DNA of 14,934 bases from an uncultured Clostridium sp. (GTDB lineage: Bacteria; Bacillota; Clostridia; Lachnospirales; Lachnospiraceae). Location: assembly GCA_900543885.1 (NCBI GenBank), contig UQTA01000079.1, positions 1-14,934 on the forward strand, given 5' to 3'. Shown one piece after another: positions 1 to 7,004 of the stretch (its first letter is position 1; each line of letters begins with the position of its first letter). A model generated the notes under the pieces. The model was not told the origin of the DNA. It was given only the letters and a program-made list of their open reading frames with translations, and did no database searches. Both the position numbers and the translations under genes were made by a program.

Positions 1-145
1 GCGGCAGAACGGAGAACCGTGCCCGAACACGCGAAGCGTGTGAGTTGGGTTCGCAGTTCTGACACTAGGCGGCGCAAGCCCACGAACAAAGGATTTTCTC
101 CCAAATGCGCATCTGTAATGCGCGCCGCTGGCTTTCGGACCTTTC
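1..145 (-). repeat. Fold-back repeat, left copy (cut by window start)
   Basis: These 145 bases are the reverse complement of 14578-14722 with a single mismatch (base 128 against 14595). The segment is clearly GC-richer than the AT-leaning DNA that follows it. It contains a small internal hairpin (ACACGC-GAA-GCGTGT around 28-42) and the arm TGTAATGCGCGCC at 115-127, which is one terminal arm in the full-length right copy. The other arm would lie before base 1, so the element is only partly visible. No coding sequence is evident in it. It is probably a non-autonomous, MITE-like or structured intergenic repeat; the family is not recognised. Confidence 0.85.
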
Positions 146-205
146 ACGACTATATAGCAAGTTAATAAGGTATCCCTGGCAATTAAAGTATTCTTGGCAA
201 TCAAC

Positions 206-234
206 TTGAATCAGATGTGCAAGTATGGTAAAGT
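206..234 (+). promoter_or_regulatory. Putative sigma-A-type promoter of the EAL gene
   Basis: TTGAAT (206-211) and TAAAGT (229-234) are separated by 17 bases, about 80 bases before the start codon of the downstream signalling gene. Both hexamers are imperfect, and a competing TATGGT lies at 224-229. Just upstream, TGGCAAT occurs twice (about 178 and 194), a possible short direct repeat. This is a weak prediction from spacing and consensus only. Confidence 0.35.
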
Positions 235-314
235 AAAGTATATGACTGACTTTAATTATAATTACCTGTAGAGATAATAGGTAAAAGCACTTGAGAAAAG
301 AGGAGGAACCAAAG

Positions 315-2051
315 ATGCCAAAGCACAGTGAAGAGAATGACAGTAGGAGAATGCTGAAGCATCTTTCCGCTATTTTAGAAAAAAGCGGTGTTATTATATT
401 TGAGTATCATATAAAGACAGATACCCTGATACGCTACGATAAAGAGCTGAAAGTAGAAGTAGAGATTCCAAAATACTGCGATTATCTCAGAGACAAGACT
501 CGCATTTATCCAGATGACCGTTGGAAAGCCATTGAATTTTACAGCGGACGTATTAAAGGACCGATTGACATCAGAGAAGTGGATGAGGATGGCTGCATTT
601 CCAGAAAACGTCTTGAAACAGTTGCTGTTGAAGACGAAGCAGGAGAGCCAGGCGTTCTTTTCGGTATGGTCATTGACGTGACGGGAGAGTGGCATCAGGA
701 AGAACGTTTAGAACATGAGCTGGATCAGCTGAAAGAAGCAGGATCCCCCTGTAATGGCTGCGGCGGTTATCCGGAGTATGATCAGGTTACAGGACTTCCT
801 TCCTTTAACCGCTTCCGGGAAGAAATTGACAGTGTGATTGCTTCCGGAAAGGGAGAAGATTGTCTTTTAGTTTATACAGATCTTGAAAACTTTAAATATT
901 TTAACAAGAAATATGGTTATGCAGCCGGAGATCAGCTTCTGCGAGAATTTACAGGTTACATTATCGATACCCTAAAAAAATGCAATACTGCCCATTTCAC
1001 CAGAGTAGTAGCAGATCAGTTTATTCTTTTCTTTGAGGAAAAATGGAAAGATAGTTCTATAGATGCCATCAATCGCATCAATAATGGATTTATTGAACGG
1101 CAGCAGAAAAAATATCCAGAAGCAAAACTGCGTCTGCGTACCGGTGTTTACAAGGTTGAAAAAGATTGCGGCGGAGCCTCTTTTGCCATTGACGCCGCAA
1201 ACTATGCCAGACATCAGATACAAGATAATTCTTCAAAAACAGTCTGCATTTATGACAAAACGATGGCAGATCACCAGAATATGGAAAATGAGATTGCCAC
1301 AGGTATTGATAAAGCTATTAAAAACGGAGAATTTAAGGTATATCTCCAGCCTCGTTTCTCTCTGACTACTGGAAAGATCGTAGGTGCGGAATCTCTGGTC
1401 CGCTGGCAAAAAAAAGACGGGATATTGCTTCCGCCGGATAGTTTTATACCTGTTTATGAGAAAAACGGCTGTATTATCGATCTGGATTTTTATATGTTTG
1501 AGGAAACCGTAAAGCTTCTGGCAAAATGGAAAGAGCAGGGATTGCCTCAGTGCCTGATCTCCATTAATGCTTCTGCACTTCATGCCCAGAATAGTGATAC
1601 GATCCACCGATATACAACTATCATACAAAAATATGGTGTAGATCCTTCTCTTACGGAGCTAGAGCTTACAGAGACTGCCACGGTTTCTGATTATGACTGT
1701 GTAAAACAGCTGTTTGCAAAGCTTCAGACAGCCGGTTTCAGGACAGCTCTGGACGATTTTGGCGCAGGTTATTCTGTATTAAATACAGTGATCGACATTC
1801 CGGTCAATACAGTAAAAGTAGACCGGGTCTTTATCAATAACTGTGAGACGACGCACAAGGGCATTTATTTCCTTCGCGAGATCATTAACCTGTTAAAGGG
1901 ACTTGGTTATCATATTGTGTGTGAGGGAGTGGAGACACCTGAGCAGGCGGCCATTCTTAGAAATACCATGTGTGATGAAGTACAAGGATACTGGTTTTCC
2001 CATCCGGTTCCAGTGTCTGAATTTGAAAAAATGCTGCGGGAGGGGAGGTAG
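315..2051 (+). CDS. Degenerate-GGDEF / EAL domain signalling protein (probable c-di-GMP phosphodiesterase)
   Basis: This is a predicted cytosolic 578-residue protein with no membrane segment or signal peptide. The order is a PAS-like N-terminal region (about 15-130), a GGDEF-type domain (about 155-310) and an EAL domain (about 325-575). The GGDEF signature reads VADQF at residues 232-236, so diguanylate cyclase activity is unlikely and the domain is probably regulatory. The EAL domain keeps the residues expected of an active c-di-GMP phosphodiesterase: ESL at 359-361, N418, ELTE at 450-453, DDFG at 480-483, K501, E537 in EGVET, and Q557. Inferred role: lowering c-di-GMP in response to a signal sensed by the N-terminal region. 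The start is ATG 315, because AGGAGG at 301-306 sits 8 bases before it; an in-frame TTG at 291 would put that site inside the gene. It stands alone as a transcription unit. Confidence 0.9.
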   Translation: MPKHSEENDSRRMLKHLSAILEKSGVIIFEYHIKTDTLIRYDKELKVEVEIPKYCDYLRDKTRIYPDDRWKAIEFYSGRIKGPIDIREVDEDGCISRKRLETVAVEDEAGEPGVLFGMVIDVTGEWHQEERLEHELDQLKEAGSPCNGCGGYPEYDQVTGLPSFNRFREEIDSVIASGKGEDCLLVYTDLENFKYFNKKYGYAAGDQLLREFTGYIIDTLKKCNTAHFTRVVADQFILFFEEKWKDSSIDAINRINNGFIERQQKKYPEAKLRLRTGVYKVEKDCGGASFAIDAANYARHQIQDNSSKTVCIYDKTMADHQNMENEIATGIDKAIKNGEFKVYLQPRFSLTTGKIVGAESLVRWQKKDGILLPPDSFIPVYEKNGCIIDLDFYMFEETVKLLAKWKEQGLPQCLISINASALHAQNSDTIHRYTTIIQKYGVDPSLTELELTETATVSDYDCVKQLFAKLQTAGFRTALDDFGAGYSVLNTVIDIPVNTVKVDRVFINNCETTHKGIYFLREIINLLKGLGYHIVCEGVETPEQAAILRNTMCDEVQGYWFSHPVPVSEFEKMLREGR

Positions 2052-2184
2052 CAGATCATCTGCACCGCGCCTCCTGCAGCCATGTTACAGCCTTTTCATA
2101 ATTTTTTCTGTTATAGCCTTTGTATTTTCCGCAATTATTGCGCAGGTAGGACTGATGGCAACAGGAGCGATCTAGGAGGTTGTG

Positions 2185-2409
2185 ATGGCTGATTTACGTA
2201 TAAACCATGTATCCGTTCTATTGGAAAATGGAACTATTTTAAAGTGCATTTCCGTAGACCTTGTAAAAATACTGGCTGCGGCTCTGATATTCCATGGCAT
2301 TGGTGTTTATTTTGGAAGTAAAAATGCAGTCCGCATCAATCAGACATTATTAAAAAAGGGCATTGCAGTATTTTCTATCTGTATTGCTATCTGGAAGCTG
2401 TTTCTGTAA
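2185..2409 (+). CDS. Short membrane protein, possible C-terminal remnant of a TSUP (TauE/SafE)-like permease
   Basis: This is a 74-residue ORF with AGGAGG at 2174-2179, five bases before ATG 2185 (a GTG at 2182 is too close). It has two hydrophobic stretches, about residues 24-43 and 57-74, joined by a basic turn (FGSKNAVRINQTLLKK). That pattern resembles the last two helices of TSUP-family exporters, but the match is by eye and weak. The same frame continues upstream as another hydrophobic segment (about 2085-2172: LFIIFSVIAFVFSAII and on) and is broken by a single TAG at 2173-2175. The region could therefore be a decayed membrane-protein gene, or two small peptides. A complete TSUP gene of about 250 residues would not fit between 2051 and 2409. 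The function is unknown. Confidence 0.4.
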   Translation: MADLRINHVSVLLENGTILKCISVDLVKILAAALIFHGIGVYFGSKNAVRINQTLLKKGIAVFSICIAIWKLFL

Positions 2410-2438
2410 CAGGAAGCAGCTTTTCTTGTACACGGGTA

Positions 2439-2462
2439 GGCACTTTTGGAACCGAAAGTGCC
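2439..2462 (+). other. Stem-loop between the small membrane ORF and the LRR gene
   Basis: GGCACTTT (2439-2446) pairs perfectly with AAAGTGCC (2455-2462) around an 8-base loop. No U-run follows on either strand, so it is not a convincing intrinsic terminator. A weaker 7-bp hairpin (ACAGGAA with TTCTTGT, one wobble) lies just upstream at about 2409-2429. Confidence 0.4.
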
Positions 2463-2484
2463 GTACGATAGTATGGAAATGGAC

Positions 2485-2513
2485 TTGAAAAAATAGTTGA
2501 AACTGATTAAACT
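2485..2513 (+). promoter_or_regulatory. Putative promoter of the LRR gene, positioned for leaderless transcription
   Basis: TTGAAA (2485-2490) and TAAACT (2508-2513) are spaced by exactly 17 bases. The expected transcription start, about 7 bases after the -10 box, falls at or next to the ATG at 2520. No Shine-Dalgarno sequence precedes that ATG. The -10 box matches the consensus at only 4 of 6 positions. Confidence 0.4.
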
Positions 2514-2519
2514 GGTTAC

Positions 2520-3476
2520 ATGAATGTATTATATAGAAAGACAACAACTGGAATCTGTGTGGAGCGCTGCTACACATTAGATAATCGACTGGTGATACCG
2601 GACACCATAGAAGGACTTCCGGTAACAGAACTGGATACCTATACATTGTCTCAGACTGTGCGGAGGAGAGAACAGCCGCCTGCTAAACGGGAAGGAGAGC
2701 CGGAAATGTGCGGCGAAGCCCTGGAGGAACTTACGCTGCCGAAATATCTGGAAAAAGTGGGAGCATATGCCTTTTATAATTGCTTCCATTTAAAGAAGCT
2801 TTCCTGCTGCAGTACAGTGAGAGACTGGGGCGCAGGGGTATTTACCGGCTGTACCCAGATCGACCATCTGGATATCCGCATTTTCCCGGAAGAAAAATCC
2901 AGTTTTAAGGAAATTCTTTCAGAACTGCGGCAAATGCTGGTGGTGGATTACCGGGATGAAGAGGGAAAGCTTCTGGCGAAGCTGATCTTTCCGGAATTTT
3001 TTGAAGAATCCATAGAAAATACACCGGCCCGTATTATAATGAGGGAAATGCATGGCTGCGGCCATATGTACCGGTATTGTTTTAACGGGACTGATTTTCA
3101 GTTCTGGGAATATGATAAGCTGCTGCCAACGGCAGAAATCTTAGAAAGTCCAGAATTGGTATGCCGCATGGCTCTTTATCGCCTGTATTGGCCGAAAGGT
3201 CTTACAGAAGAGTGGAAAGAAGAATACTGGAAATACATAAAAAAGCATCCGGATGAGACTGCCAAAGGTCTTGCAAAGCGAGGGGAAAGGGAGATCCTTT
3301 CCTGGCTGGCAGAAGCCAAAGAAATGGACAGCCAGATGTTAGAACAGATGATCCAGACCACTGCAGGAATGGGTGATGCCCAGGTTTCGGCGATCCTTAT
3401 GGATGCAAGACACAGGAAATTAGGAACTCAGGCAGAAGATAAGCCGAAGCCACGGTCCCGCACTTTTGAATTATAA
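2520..3476 (+). CDS. BspA-type leucine-rich repeat protein
   Basis: This is a 318-residue protein with no signal peptide or membrane segment, so probably intracellular. The N-terminal part has LRR_5/BspA-like repeats: about residues 22-42 (IPDTIEGLPVTELDTYTL), 68-90 (LEELTLPKYLEKVGAYAFYN) and 91-118 (LKKL then GAGVFTGC). A charged insert (about 47-67) breaks the array. The C-terminal two thirds is a mixed, charged region, including a Trp/Tyr-rich stretch near 215-240 (YRLYWPKGLTEEWKEEYW), and ends in a basic tail. No catalytic motif is visible; a protein-binding role is inferred from the fold alone. ATG 2520 is the first possible start after an in-frame TAA at 2508-2510, and it lacks a Shine-Dalgarno site, unlike most of its neighbours. 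Similar short LRR proteins are common in Lachnospiraceae. Confidence 0.75.
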   Translation: MNVLYRKTTTGICVERCYTLDNRLVIPDTIEGLPVTELDTYTLSQTVRRREQPPAKREGEPEMCGEALEELTLPKYLEKVGAYAFYNCFHLKKLSCCSTVRDWGAGVFTGCTQIDHLDIRIFPEEKSSFKEILSELRQMLVVDYRDEEGKLLAKLIFPEFFEESIENTPARIIMREMHGCGHMYRYCFNGTDFQFWEYDKLLPTAEILESPELVCRMALYRLYWPKGLTEEWKEEYWKYIKKHPDETAKGLAKRGEREILSWLAEAKEMDSQMLEQMIQTTAGMGDAQVSAILMDARHRKLGTQAEDKPKPRSRTFEL

Positions 3477-3489
3477 TCATAGCTTTCAA

Positions 3490-3564
3490 CGGGAATTGTT
3501 CCCGGTTTTCCCGCTTTTGCGGGAAGTATATACCAATGTTTCTCTCCGCCTTCAGGCGGACGAG
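3490..3564 (+). promoter_or_regulatory. Three consecutive stem-loops before apeA
   Basis: Hairpin 1 is CGGGAA (3490-3495) with TTCCCG (3499-3504), followed by TTTT. Hairpin 2 is TTCCCGC (3508-3514) with GCGGGAA (3519-3525), loop TTTT. Hairpin 3 is TCCGCC (3545-3550) with GGCGGA (3555-3560), extended by CTC/GAG with one bulged base. The arms of hairpins 1 and 2 carry the same sequences, so CGGGAA at 3490 could pair instead with TTCCCG at 3508. Hairpin 1 or 2 may be the terminator of the LRR gene; alternatively the set is an attenuator-like leader. All three lie between the LRR stop and the apeA ribosome binding site. Confidence 0.5.
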
Positions 3565-3592
3565 TATTATTTAATTTATGGAGGAAGGTCCC

Positions 3593-4987
3593 ATGTCCAA
3601 AAAAACAAAAGCACAGGAATTACAGGAGCAGCTTACCTGGTCTGCTCCCCATATTGGAAAAGATGCACCAGATCACAAGGAAAAAGCTTTCAAATATTGC
3701 GAAGGCTACAAACATTTCCTGAATACAGGAAAAACAGAGCGGGAATGTGTAAAGGAAGCCGTTCACATGTTAAAGAAAGCAGGATATAAGCCATTTGACC
3801 GCACTGCTTCCTACGAACCGGGAGATAAGGTATACTATGTAAACCGCAAAAAAGCCATTATTGCAACTACATTCGGTAAAAAGCCATTATCTGAAGGACT
3901 GCGGATCAACGGAGCCCACATTGACTCCCCAAGACTGGATCTAAAGCCAAATCCATTATATGAAAAAGAAGATATTGCTTATTTTAAGACTCATTATTAC
4001 GGCGGCATCCGAAAATATCAGTGGGGAACCATTCCGTTGGCAATCCATGGCGTTGTTGCCAAGAAAAATGGGGAACTGACGGAAATCTGCATCGGCGAAA
4101 AAGAAGATGATCCGGTATTCTGCATTACAGACCTGTTGCCTCATCTGGCTGCAAAGCAGAATGAGCGTCCGCTGCAGGAAGGTTTAAAGGGAGAAGAATT
4201 AAATGTTGTTTTAGGTTCTCTTCCGTATGAAGGGGAAGATATCAAAGAGGCTGTAAAGCTGTCTGTTCTGGCATTGTTACATGAACAGTATGGCATGAAA
4301 GAAAAAGATTTCTACCGTGCAGAAATTGAACTGGTTCCTGCTGTAAAAGCAAGAGACATCGGATTAGACCGCAGTCTGATCGGCGCTTATGGCCAGGACG
4401 ACCGTGTGTGTGCTTATACAGCGTTGACTGCTGAGATCGACACCAAAAAGCCGGAGCATACTACAGTGACCATTTTAACAGATAAAGAAGAGACAGGTTC
4501 TGATGGAAATACGGGTCTGAACTCTGATTATGTGCTTCATTATATAGAAGATCTTGCTTCTATGGAGAAAATTCCGGTGCGTGATGTATTAAAGGCTTCT
4601 TTATGCTTATCTTCAGATGTAAATGCAGCCTATGATCCAACATTTCCGGATGTATATGAGGCACGTAATTCCAGTTATATCAATAAGGGATGCGTTCTTA
4701 CAAAATATACAGGCGCAAGAGGAAAAGGCGGTTCTAATGATGCCAGCGCAGAAACCATGGCAAAAGTCATCGGGATCATGGAAGATGCAGGCGTTTACTG
4801 GCAGGCAGGTGAGCTTGGCGCAGTAGATGCAGGCGGCGGCGGTACGATCGCCAAGTTTGTAGCTCATATGGATGTGGACACAGTAGACTTAGGTGTACCG
4901 ATCCTTTCCATGCATGCTCCTTTTGAACTTTCCTCCAAATTAGATGTTTACCATACATACAAAGCATTTAAAGCATTTTATTCATAA
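3593..4987 (+). CDS. apeA: M18 family zinc aminopeptidase (ApeA type)
   Basis: This is a 464-residue cytosolic aminopeptidase of the M18 (aspartyl aminopeptidase-like) family, which removes N-terminal residues from peptides using two metal ions. Family motifs are clear: AHIDSPRLDLKP with H109 and D111, followed by FKTHYYGGIRKYQW; QDDRVCAY with D269/D270; DKEETGSDGNTG with E299/E300; SSDVNAAYDP with D342; and SMHAPFELSS with H441. By analogy with the family, H109, D269 or D270, E300, D342 and H441 are the metal ligands and E299 the general base. The length is normal for ApeA. The start is ATG 3593, with GGAGG at 3580-3584 placed 8 bases upstream; an in-frame ATG at 3578 would overlap that site. 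Eight T residues follow the stop (4992-4999), but only a weak stem precedes them. It is flanked by unrelated genes. Confidence 0.93.
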   Translation: MSKKTKAQELQEQLTWSAPHIGKDAPDHKEKAFKYCEGYKHFLNTGKTERECVKEAVHMLKKAGYKPFDRTASYEPGDKVYYVNRKKAIIATTFGKKPLSEGLRINGAHIDSPRLDLKPNPLYEKEDIAYFKTHYYGGIRKYQWGTIPLAIHGVVAKKNGELTEICIGEKEDDPVFCITDLLPHLAAKQNERPLQEGLKGEELNVVLGSLPYEGEDIKEAVKLSVLALLHEQYGMKEKDFYRAEIELVPAVKARDIGLDRSLIGAYGQDDRVCAYTALTAEIDTKKPEHTTVTILTDKEETGSDGNTGLNSDYVLHYIEDLASMEKIPVRDVLKASLCLSSDVNAAYDPTFPDVYEARNSSYINKGCVLTKYTGARGKGGSNDASAETMAKVIGIMEDAGVYWQAGELGAVDAGGGGTIAKFVAHMDVDTVDLGVPILSMHAPFELSSKLDVYHTYKAFKAFYS

Positions 4988-5128
4988 GGGCTTTTTTTTC
5001 CCGGCCGTGTATGGTATAACTATGTACAACGCTTGCTTGGAGTCTGTTTTTGTATCCCGCAGACGGACAAAAAAGATCTCAAGAGCATTATAAAAGCGAA
5101 ATGAGTGAAAAGAAAAGGACATGCAATT

Positions 5129-6346
5129 ATGAGAAAACTGAAATTATTTTGTTTATGCGGTTTAACTGCAGCAGTTTTGATGACTGGATGCGCAGGAAGT
5201 ACAGACAGCAATGTAAACCTTGGTTCTGCAACTGTTTCTGAATACAGAGGTGTAAAGATCAATGTGGCAGCTCCTGAAGTTACAGATGATGAAGTAGACC
5301 AGAAGATCCAGACCAATCTGAATCAGAACCCAAATGAAGTAGAAGTAGACAGAGCCGCAGCAGAAGGCGATATCGTAAACATCGACTACAAGGGAACTAA
5401 AGACGGCGAAGCCTTTGACGGCGGTACTGCAGAAGGTCAGGATTTAACTCTTGGTTCAGGCTCTATGATCGATGGTTTTGAAGATGGACTGATCGGTACA
5501 AAAAAGGGAGAAACAAAGACATTGGATTTAACTTTCCCTGAAGATTACAGAGAAGAATCCTTAGCAGGTCAGGCAGTTCAGTTTGAGGTAACTGTTAATT
5601 CTGTAAAAGAAAAGCAGGATGCAGTATTAGATGATGCATTTGTACAGAGAACGTCTGATTACCAGACAGTAGATGAGTACAAAGCAGGCATTCGTGCAGA
5701 TCTGTTAGCTCAGAAGCAGAAAACAGCAGATCAGGAAATGGAACAGGATGTTCTTCAGGATGTGATTGACAATTCTGAATTCAAGTTCTCCAGAAATGGT
5801 TTATCTGTACGCTATAATCAGATGTTAAAGCAGTATACCAACCAGGCTAAGATGTATGGAATGACTCTTTCTCAGATGGCACAGGCAAATGGTATGGATG
5901 AGGCCGGATTTAAGGAATATATTTACTCTTCTGTAAAAGAAGCAGCAAAGCAGGAAATCGTTGTGAAAGATATTGCAGCAAAAGAAGGTCTTGACAATAT
6001 CACCGATGAGGACACAGAAGCATTTGCACAGGCAAATGGAATGACCAAAGATACTTTAGTAAGCCTTTATGGTGAAGATACTGTAAAAGAGCAGGTACTT
6101 CAGGATAAGGTATTACGATTCTTAGCTTCCAACGCTGACAACGAAGCAGAAAATCCTGCAAAGCTGTCTGAACGTGAGGTAACTGTTACTGCAACTGAAA
6201 CTGCAGCAGAAGAAACCAGCGCGGCAGAAGAAAGCAGTGCGGCAGAAGAAACCAGTACAGCAGAGGAAACTTCTGCAGAAGAGACCAGTGAAGCGGCAGA
6301 GAGTACAGAAGCAGAAACAACAACAGAAGAAACAAAAGCAAACTAA
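5129..6346 (+). CDS. Lipoprotein with trigger-factor-like FKBP peptidyl-prolyl isomerase and chaperone domains
   Basis: This is a 405-residue precursor. Residues 1-20 form a lipoprotein signal peptide (MRKLKLF, hydrophobic core, then MTG-C) with the lipidated Cys at 21. An FKBP-type isomerase domain spans about 78-160 (GDIVNIDYKGTKDGEAFDGG, SGSMIDGFEDGLIGTKKGE). A helical, Gln/Lys-rich region (about 165-345) resembles the trigger factor C-terminal chaperone domain. The last roughly 50 residues are an acidic Ala/Glu/Ser/Thr repeat. The N-terminal ribosome-binding domain of cytosolic trigger factor is absent, so this is not tig itself. Inferred role: folding of exported proteins on the outer face of the membrane. 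ATG 5129 was chosen because it begins the signal peptide and has AAAGGA at 5114-5119; an in-frame GTG at 5105 would add residues before it. It is followed by a strong hairpin and then xpt, 73 bases away. Confidence 0.88.
   Translation: MRKLKLFCLCGLTAAVLMTGCAGSTDSNVNLGSATVSEYRGVKINVAAPEVTDDEVDQKIQTNLNQNPNEVEVDRAAAEGDIVNIDYKGTKDGEAFDGGTAEGQDLTLGSGSMIDGFEDGLIGTKKGETKTLDLTFPEDYREESLAGQAVQFEVTVNSVKEKQDAVLDDAFVQRTSDYQTVDEYKAGIRADLLAQKQKTADQEMEQDVLQDVIDNSEFKFSRNGLSVRYNQMLKQYTNQAKMYGMTLSQMAQANGMDEAGFKEYIYSSVKEAAKQEIVVKDIAAKEGLDNITDEDTEAFAQANGMTKDTLVSLYGEDTVKEQVLQDKVLRFLASNADNEAENPAKLSEREVTVTATETAAEETSAAEESSAAEETSTAEETSAEETSEAAESTEAETTTEETKAN
6203..6274 (+). repeat. Imperfect 18-bp coding repeats in the lipoprotein tail
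   Basis: Four consecutive 18-base units (6203, 6221, 6239, 6257) each encode a variant of A-A-E-E-(T/S)-S. A shorter degenerate unit follows at 6275-6289. All are in frame, so slippage would change the tail length without breaking the gene. The encoded acidic, hydroxyl-rich segment is probably a disordered extension at the protein's C-terminus. Confidence 0.75.
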
Positions 6347-6353
6347 TTTCAAG

Positions 6354-6393
6354 TTACAGTTCAGCCTTGCAAAGATGCAGGGCTGAACTGCAA
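6354..6393. repeat. Short hairpin matching the outer stem of the TTACAGTTCAGCC repeat
   Basis: CAGTTCAGCCTTGCA (6357-6371) pairs with 6376-6390 over 15 bp with one G-U wobble and the loop AAGA. The left arm shares TTACAGTTCAGCCTTGCA with the 14829 copy of the larger repeat and differs at one base from the 11143 copy. The roughly 110-base interior of the larger element is missing here. No U-run follows, so it is atypical as an intrinsic terminator. It lies between the lipoprotein stop and the xpt ribosome binding site, ending about 11 bases before AAGGAGG at 6404. Confidence 0.75.
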
Positions 6394-6419
6394 CAATATC
6401 AATAAGGAGGATATTATAC

Positions 6420-7004
6420 ATGCAGCTCTTAAAAGATAGGATTCGTAAGGACGGTAAGATCAAAGCGGGAAATGTGCTGAAAGTAGACAGCTTTTTAAAT
6501 CATCAGATGGATATTAAACTGTTTGGCGAGATCGGAAAGGAATTTAAACGCAGATTTGCGGATGTAGAAATAAATAAGATCCTGACCATCGAGGCTTCTG
6601 GAATCGGAATTGCATGTATTGTAGCTCAGTATTTTGATGTTCCTGTTGTATTCGCCAAGAAGACACAGACCAAGAACATTGCCGGAGAAGTTTATACTTC
6701 TAAGGTAGAGTCTTTTACTCATGGCAGAGTATATGATATCATCGTATCCAAAGAATTCCTTGGAAAGGGAGATAAGGTTCTCCTTATTGATGATTTCCTG
6801 GCAAACGGAAAAGCTCTGGAAGGTCTGGCAGCTTTGGTAAGAGATTCCGGCGCTGAATTAGTGGGAGCTGGTATCGTTATTGAAAAAGGCTTCCAGGTAG
6901 GCGGAGATCTGATCCGCTCCGAAGGCATCCGCTTAGAGTCACTGGCTATTGTTGACAGCATGGATGAGGAGACAGGAACGATTGTATTCAGAGATGATGA
7001 ATAA
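6420..7004 (+). CDS. xpt: Xanthine phosphoribosyltransferase
   Basis: This 194-residue cytosolic enzyme transfers the phosphoribosyl group of PRPP to xanthine (and in the family to guanine), forming XMP in purine salvage. The family start MQLLKDRIRKDGKI and the body motif NHQMDIKLFGEIGKEF are present. The PRPP-binding loop reads VLLIDDFLANGKA at 120-132, with the acidic pair D124/D125. The length is normal for Xpt. The ATG has a strong AAGGAGG at 6404-6410, 9 bases upstream. In many Firmicutes xpt is preceded by a purine riboswitch; the 73-base gap here is too short for one and shows no such fold, only the short repeat hairpin. Its last codons overlap the start of the HAD gene, which suggests translational coupling. 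Confidence 0.94.
   Translation: MQLLKDRIRKDGKIKAGNVLKVDSFLNHQMDIKLFGEIGKEFKRRFADVEINKILTIEASGIGIACIVAQYFDVPVVFAKKTQTKNIAGEVYTSKVESFTHGRVYDIIVSKEFLGKGDKVLLIDDFLANGKALEGLAALVRDSGAELVGAGIVIEKGFQVGGDLIRSEGIRLESLAIVDSMDEETGTIVFRDDE

Noticed and set aside
1..145. tRNA or tRNA-like gene suggested by GGTTCGC in the left repeat
   Set aside because: No acceptor, D or anticodon arms can be drawn around it; the segment is explained by the fold-back repeat.
1233..1628. A 131-codon minus-strand open frame inside the EAL gene
   Set aside because: It is antisense to well-conserved EAL catalytic motifs, lacks a ribosome binding site and reads as random cysteine- and phenylalanine-rich sequence.
4988..5128. 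Terminator and promoter between apeA and the lipoprotein gene
   Set aside because: A T8 run (4992-4999), a loose TTTTTGT/ACAAAAA stem (5047-5073) and a TATAAA (5089-5094) are present, but none forms a convincing terminator or a promoter with a properly spaced -35 box.
6347..6419. Purine riboswitch before xpt, expected in many Firmicutes
   Set aside because: The gap is only 73 bases and is filled by the 40-base hairpin; no three-helix purine aptamer or expression platform fits.
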